A stretch of 64,000 nucleotides of DNA from Abyssalbus ytuae (GTDB lineage Bacteria > Bacteroidota > Bacteroidia > Flavobacteriales > Flavobacteriaceae), in the NCBI RefSeq assembly GCF_022807975.1, contig NZ_CP094358.1:3596001-3660000 (forward strand), written 5' to 3'. Positions 63,301 through 64,000 of this stretch are shown in pieces; position 1 is the first letter of the stretch; the number at the start of each line of letters is the position of its first letter. A program made the translations under genes and the position numbers. Below the pieces are notes generated by a model, which searched no databases, was not told where the DNA came from, and was given only the letters and a program-made list of their open reading frames with translations.

Positions 63301-64000
63301 CACTTGAGTATTGGTTTCCGTAAAATTCAAAGGGAAAAGAAATAGCCACTTCTGTGGTGCCGTCACCATTGATTAGACTGGTAATTTCAGTTCCTGTAGA
63401 GGAAATATCGTTAAAATTATATACAGGGCCTCCCGGTTCATCACTGTCAATCCATTTATAACCATATCCGTTATCAGTACCAACGCTATAAAGAACCGGA
63501 GAACCAATACGGGTATCGTTATATCCTTTTTCCTGATTCAGTTTAAAGTTTTCAAAAGTAATTCGCTCGGTATTATTTAATTTTACTTCCGGATTTGCCA
63601 AAGCGGCTGCAACAGCAAGATCAGGGAAGGAAAAAATTAATGGTGAATTACCTTCGTTTATCAGGGTTATTTGAGAATCTATAGTAGTTCCGGCATCAGT
63701 AGTTTCAGAAACCTCCGTTGGGTCTAAAACTGCCACAGGCGGATCGACTCCTACACCGTTTACAATAATTTCGATCAGATTATTGTTGGATGCATCACTT
63801 TCAATGGTAATAATTCCGTTAATACTTCCCAGTTGAGAGGGAGTAAAAGTTATTTCCAACTCTAAACTTTCTCCTGCTTCTATCACGGCCGATGAAGTAT
63901 CAACAGTAAAATCAGGATTATCAGAAGTTATACCGGATATGCTGAGCTGAGCCAAACCATTATTACTGATAGTTACCGATAATTCTTTACTGCCACCCAA
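60326..64000 (-). CDS. Large T9SS-secreted repeat protein (5' end outside the window)
   Basis: Only the C-terminal ~1,224 residues are present; the gene continues past position 64000 and its true start is not visible. Choice-of-anchor D / ASPM-SPD-2-Hydin-like Ig units (LSISGITSDNPDFTVDTSS; LEISGISNENSDFSLDTTS) alternate with two copies of a ~220-residue nidogen-like module (YGYKWIDSDEPGGPVYNF and FGYTWVDNNSGGPAYDY, each with FAIFQ-like strands and GLWEDLEPQN/GMWDDLEPQN). Two ~105-residue tandem repeats follow (ITGFTLIDAFSNKEVG; VVSFTLIDANTNKEVG). The last ~80 residues are a T9SS type A sorting domain (FSPNPVKDYAELSF ... LKIVKE). The missing N-terminus may hold an enzyme such as a subtilase, which is common in such proteins. 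Confidence 0.88.
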   Translation of the reverse strand: MGGSKELSVTISNNGLAQLSISGITSDNPDFTVDTSSAVIEAGESLELEITFTPSQLGSINGIITIESDASNNNLIEIIVNGVGVDPPVAVLDPTEVSETTDAGTTIDSQITLINEGNSPLIFSFPDLAVAAALANPEVKLNNTERITFENFKLNQEKGYNDTRIGSPVLYSVGTDNGYGYKWIDSDEPGGPVYNFNDISSTGTEITSLINGDGTTEVAISFPFEFYGNQYSSAFVNANGFIAFQAPTTTTTWVNTQLPNDDSIDNIIAGLWEDLEPQNFNGAVYYQDFGNHFIVQWSQASDFLGSETETVTFQIVLYEDGNIDIFYEDVETAPFINTATVGIENADGTDGAQVAFNTSYLKNGLAVRFVKPAFGLTPLISNVSPLSGVVAAGKSKSLTVTLDATSLTDGVYYDELAVSSNDPVNVPTTLFELTVIGYPEISITPDSLAFDPIFIGLSSEATFLIENLGTKTLEISGISNENSDFSLDTTSAFSLEPGTTQIISVLFSPTTVGLIEDSISITSNDAFGNETYNIPLSGVGIDPPVLEVSPDSVSLSLVKGDSATETVSISNTGNSTLNYSLSPPFFAKAGEKNKTPLQYPKIEYAKIEHKESPDTRIGPQFMNASGGPGTFGYTWVDNNSGGPAYDYIDITSMGQTANVGGDGNESIPLSFDFNFFGEVQDSITISANGYVTFATITGTDFVNEQIPDEANPNLFIAGMWDDLEPQNGDGVFYYGTDEYFIIQYENVPGWGLPPFIPIPDPVSFQIILFPDGSIKMQYKNVDSTIRTSSTVGIEGPLGLSGLQVIFNTEYLTDGLAITFTPPVTGTAEPGETVEVPVTFSTEALEEEEIYTGDIIISSNDPANPQEIIPVSLEVLKAPQITGFTLIDAFSNKEVGALNDADRIDLDDYRFNAFSIVASTDSTNVGSVVFDFNDSEGFKIENAAPYALNGDYFWGRKFHPVKFPVGINTVTATPYTGSDGTGIAGTPLTITFEVFRTNTTEVVSFTLIDANTNKEVGILNNGDVIDIAMFRSNKFSVVANTGSIKVSSVVFDFNDIEGFKTENDAPYSLNGDYRKWRWTKYYPVEFSTGTNTITATPYSRKYGKGEPGVSLSISFEVIDSNNTLAKTEYTSKTILNEPGTLNQNVIFSPNPVKDYAELSFQSTHSTLNAFIYDFNGRLMFNEMITVENNNTKKQIDMTKFASGVYILSLINNEGKSISRLKIVKE

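Overview
ORGANISM. The window looks like a chromosomal segment from a Bacteroidota, most likely Flavobacteriaceae. It is AT-rich and carries type IX secretion (T9SS) C-terminal sorting signals, SprB-type repeats, a bacillithiol gene (bshA), a TonB receptor with an N-terminal STN domain driven by an ECF sigma/FecR pair, Bacteroidetes-style lipoproteins, and weak or absent Shine-Dalgarno sites with several GTG or TTG starts. Species cannot be told. No tRNA, rRNA, CRISPR array, transposase or integrase was seen. LAYOUT. (1) 578-1705: bshA. (2) 1913-25024: an all-plus-strand surface/secretion island. It holds an outer-membrane-barrel-like protein with a helical tail, a large secreted fibronectin-III protein ending in a polymorphic-toxin-like module, a tiny overlapping immunity candidate, two duplicated lipoproteins flanking a RelE/ParE toxin-antitoxin pair, a DUF6261-like protein, a giant beta-rich protein split by a +1 frameshift, a multi-Fn3 secreted protein, and a 1.6-kaa SprB-repeat protein with a T9SS tail. 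A copy of the last 35 bases of bshA lies just after the island (25151-25185, 33/35 identical to 1658-1692), so the island is bounded by direct repeats. (3) 25250-47554: a Wzx/Wzy-type capsule or exopolysaccharide locus. A minus-strand operon carries nucleotide-sugar enzymes, flippase, glycosyltransferases, EpsG-like polymerase, pyruvyltransferase, initiating sugar transferase, and an ATP-grasp and HAD pair. A divergent plus-strand operon carries an aminotransferase, a 4,6-dehydratase, Wza and the Wzc BY-kinase, with a PHP-type tyrosine phosphatase facing it. Two gene remnants (a Core-2/I-branching-like transferase and an MBOAT acyltransferase) show past gene loss. (4) 47701-50407: a small stress-type cluster around an Hsp20, with two lipoproteins and two helical hypotheticals. 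(5) 50531-60142: an ECF sigma, FecR anti-sigma, STN-TonB receptor and three surface-lipoprotein genes, a nutrient-uptake system without SusD. (6) 60326-64000: the C-terminal part of a large T9SS-secreted repeat protein that runs off the window. HOW IT FITS TOGETHER. Island 2 reads as a T9SS-era contact/adhesion and inter-bacterial competition module: large secreted scaffold proteins, one carrying an exchangeable toxin tip with its own immunity gene. The polysaccharide locus would make UDP-4-amino-4,6-dideoxy-type and uronic-type sugars, assemble a repeat unit on undecaprenyl phosphate, flip it, polymerise it and export it under BY-kinase/phosphatase control. REPEATS. The intergenic spaces of island 2 hold a family of hairpins with a fixed core (AAGTSTCCYSACTT) and co-varying arms, and a five-copy 41-bp tandem repeat. 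The polysaccharide locus holds a six-copy 23-bp tandem repeat flanked by a roughly 54-bp direct repeat.
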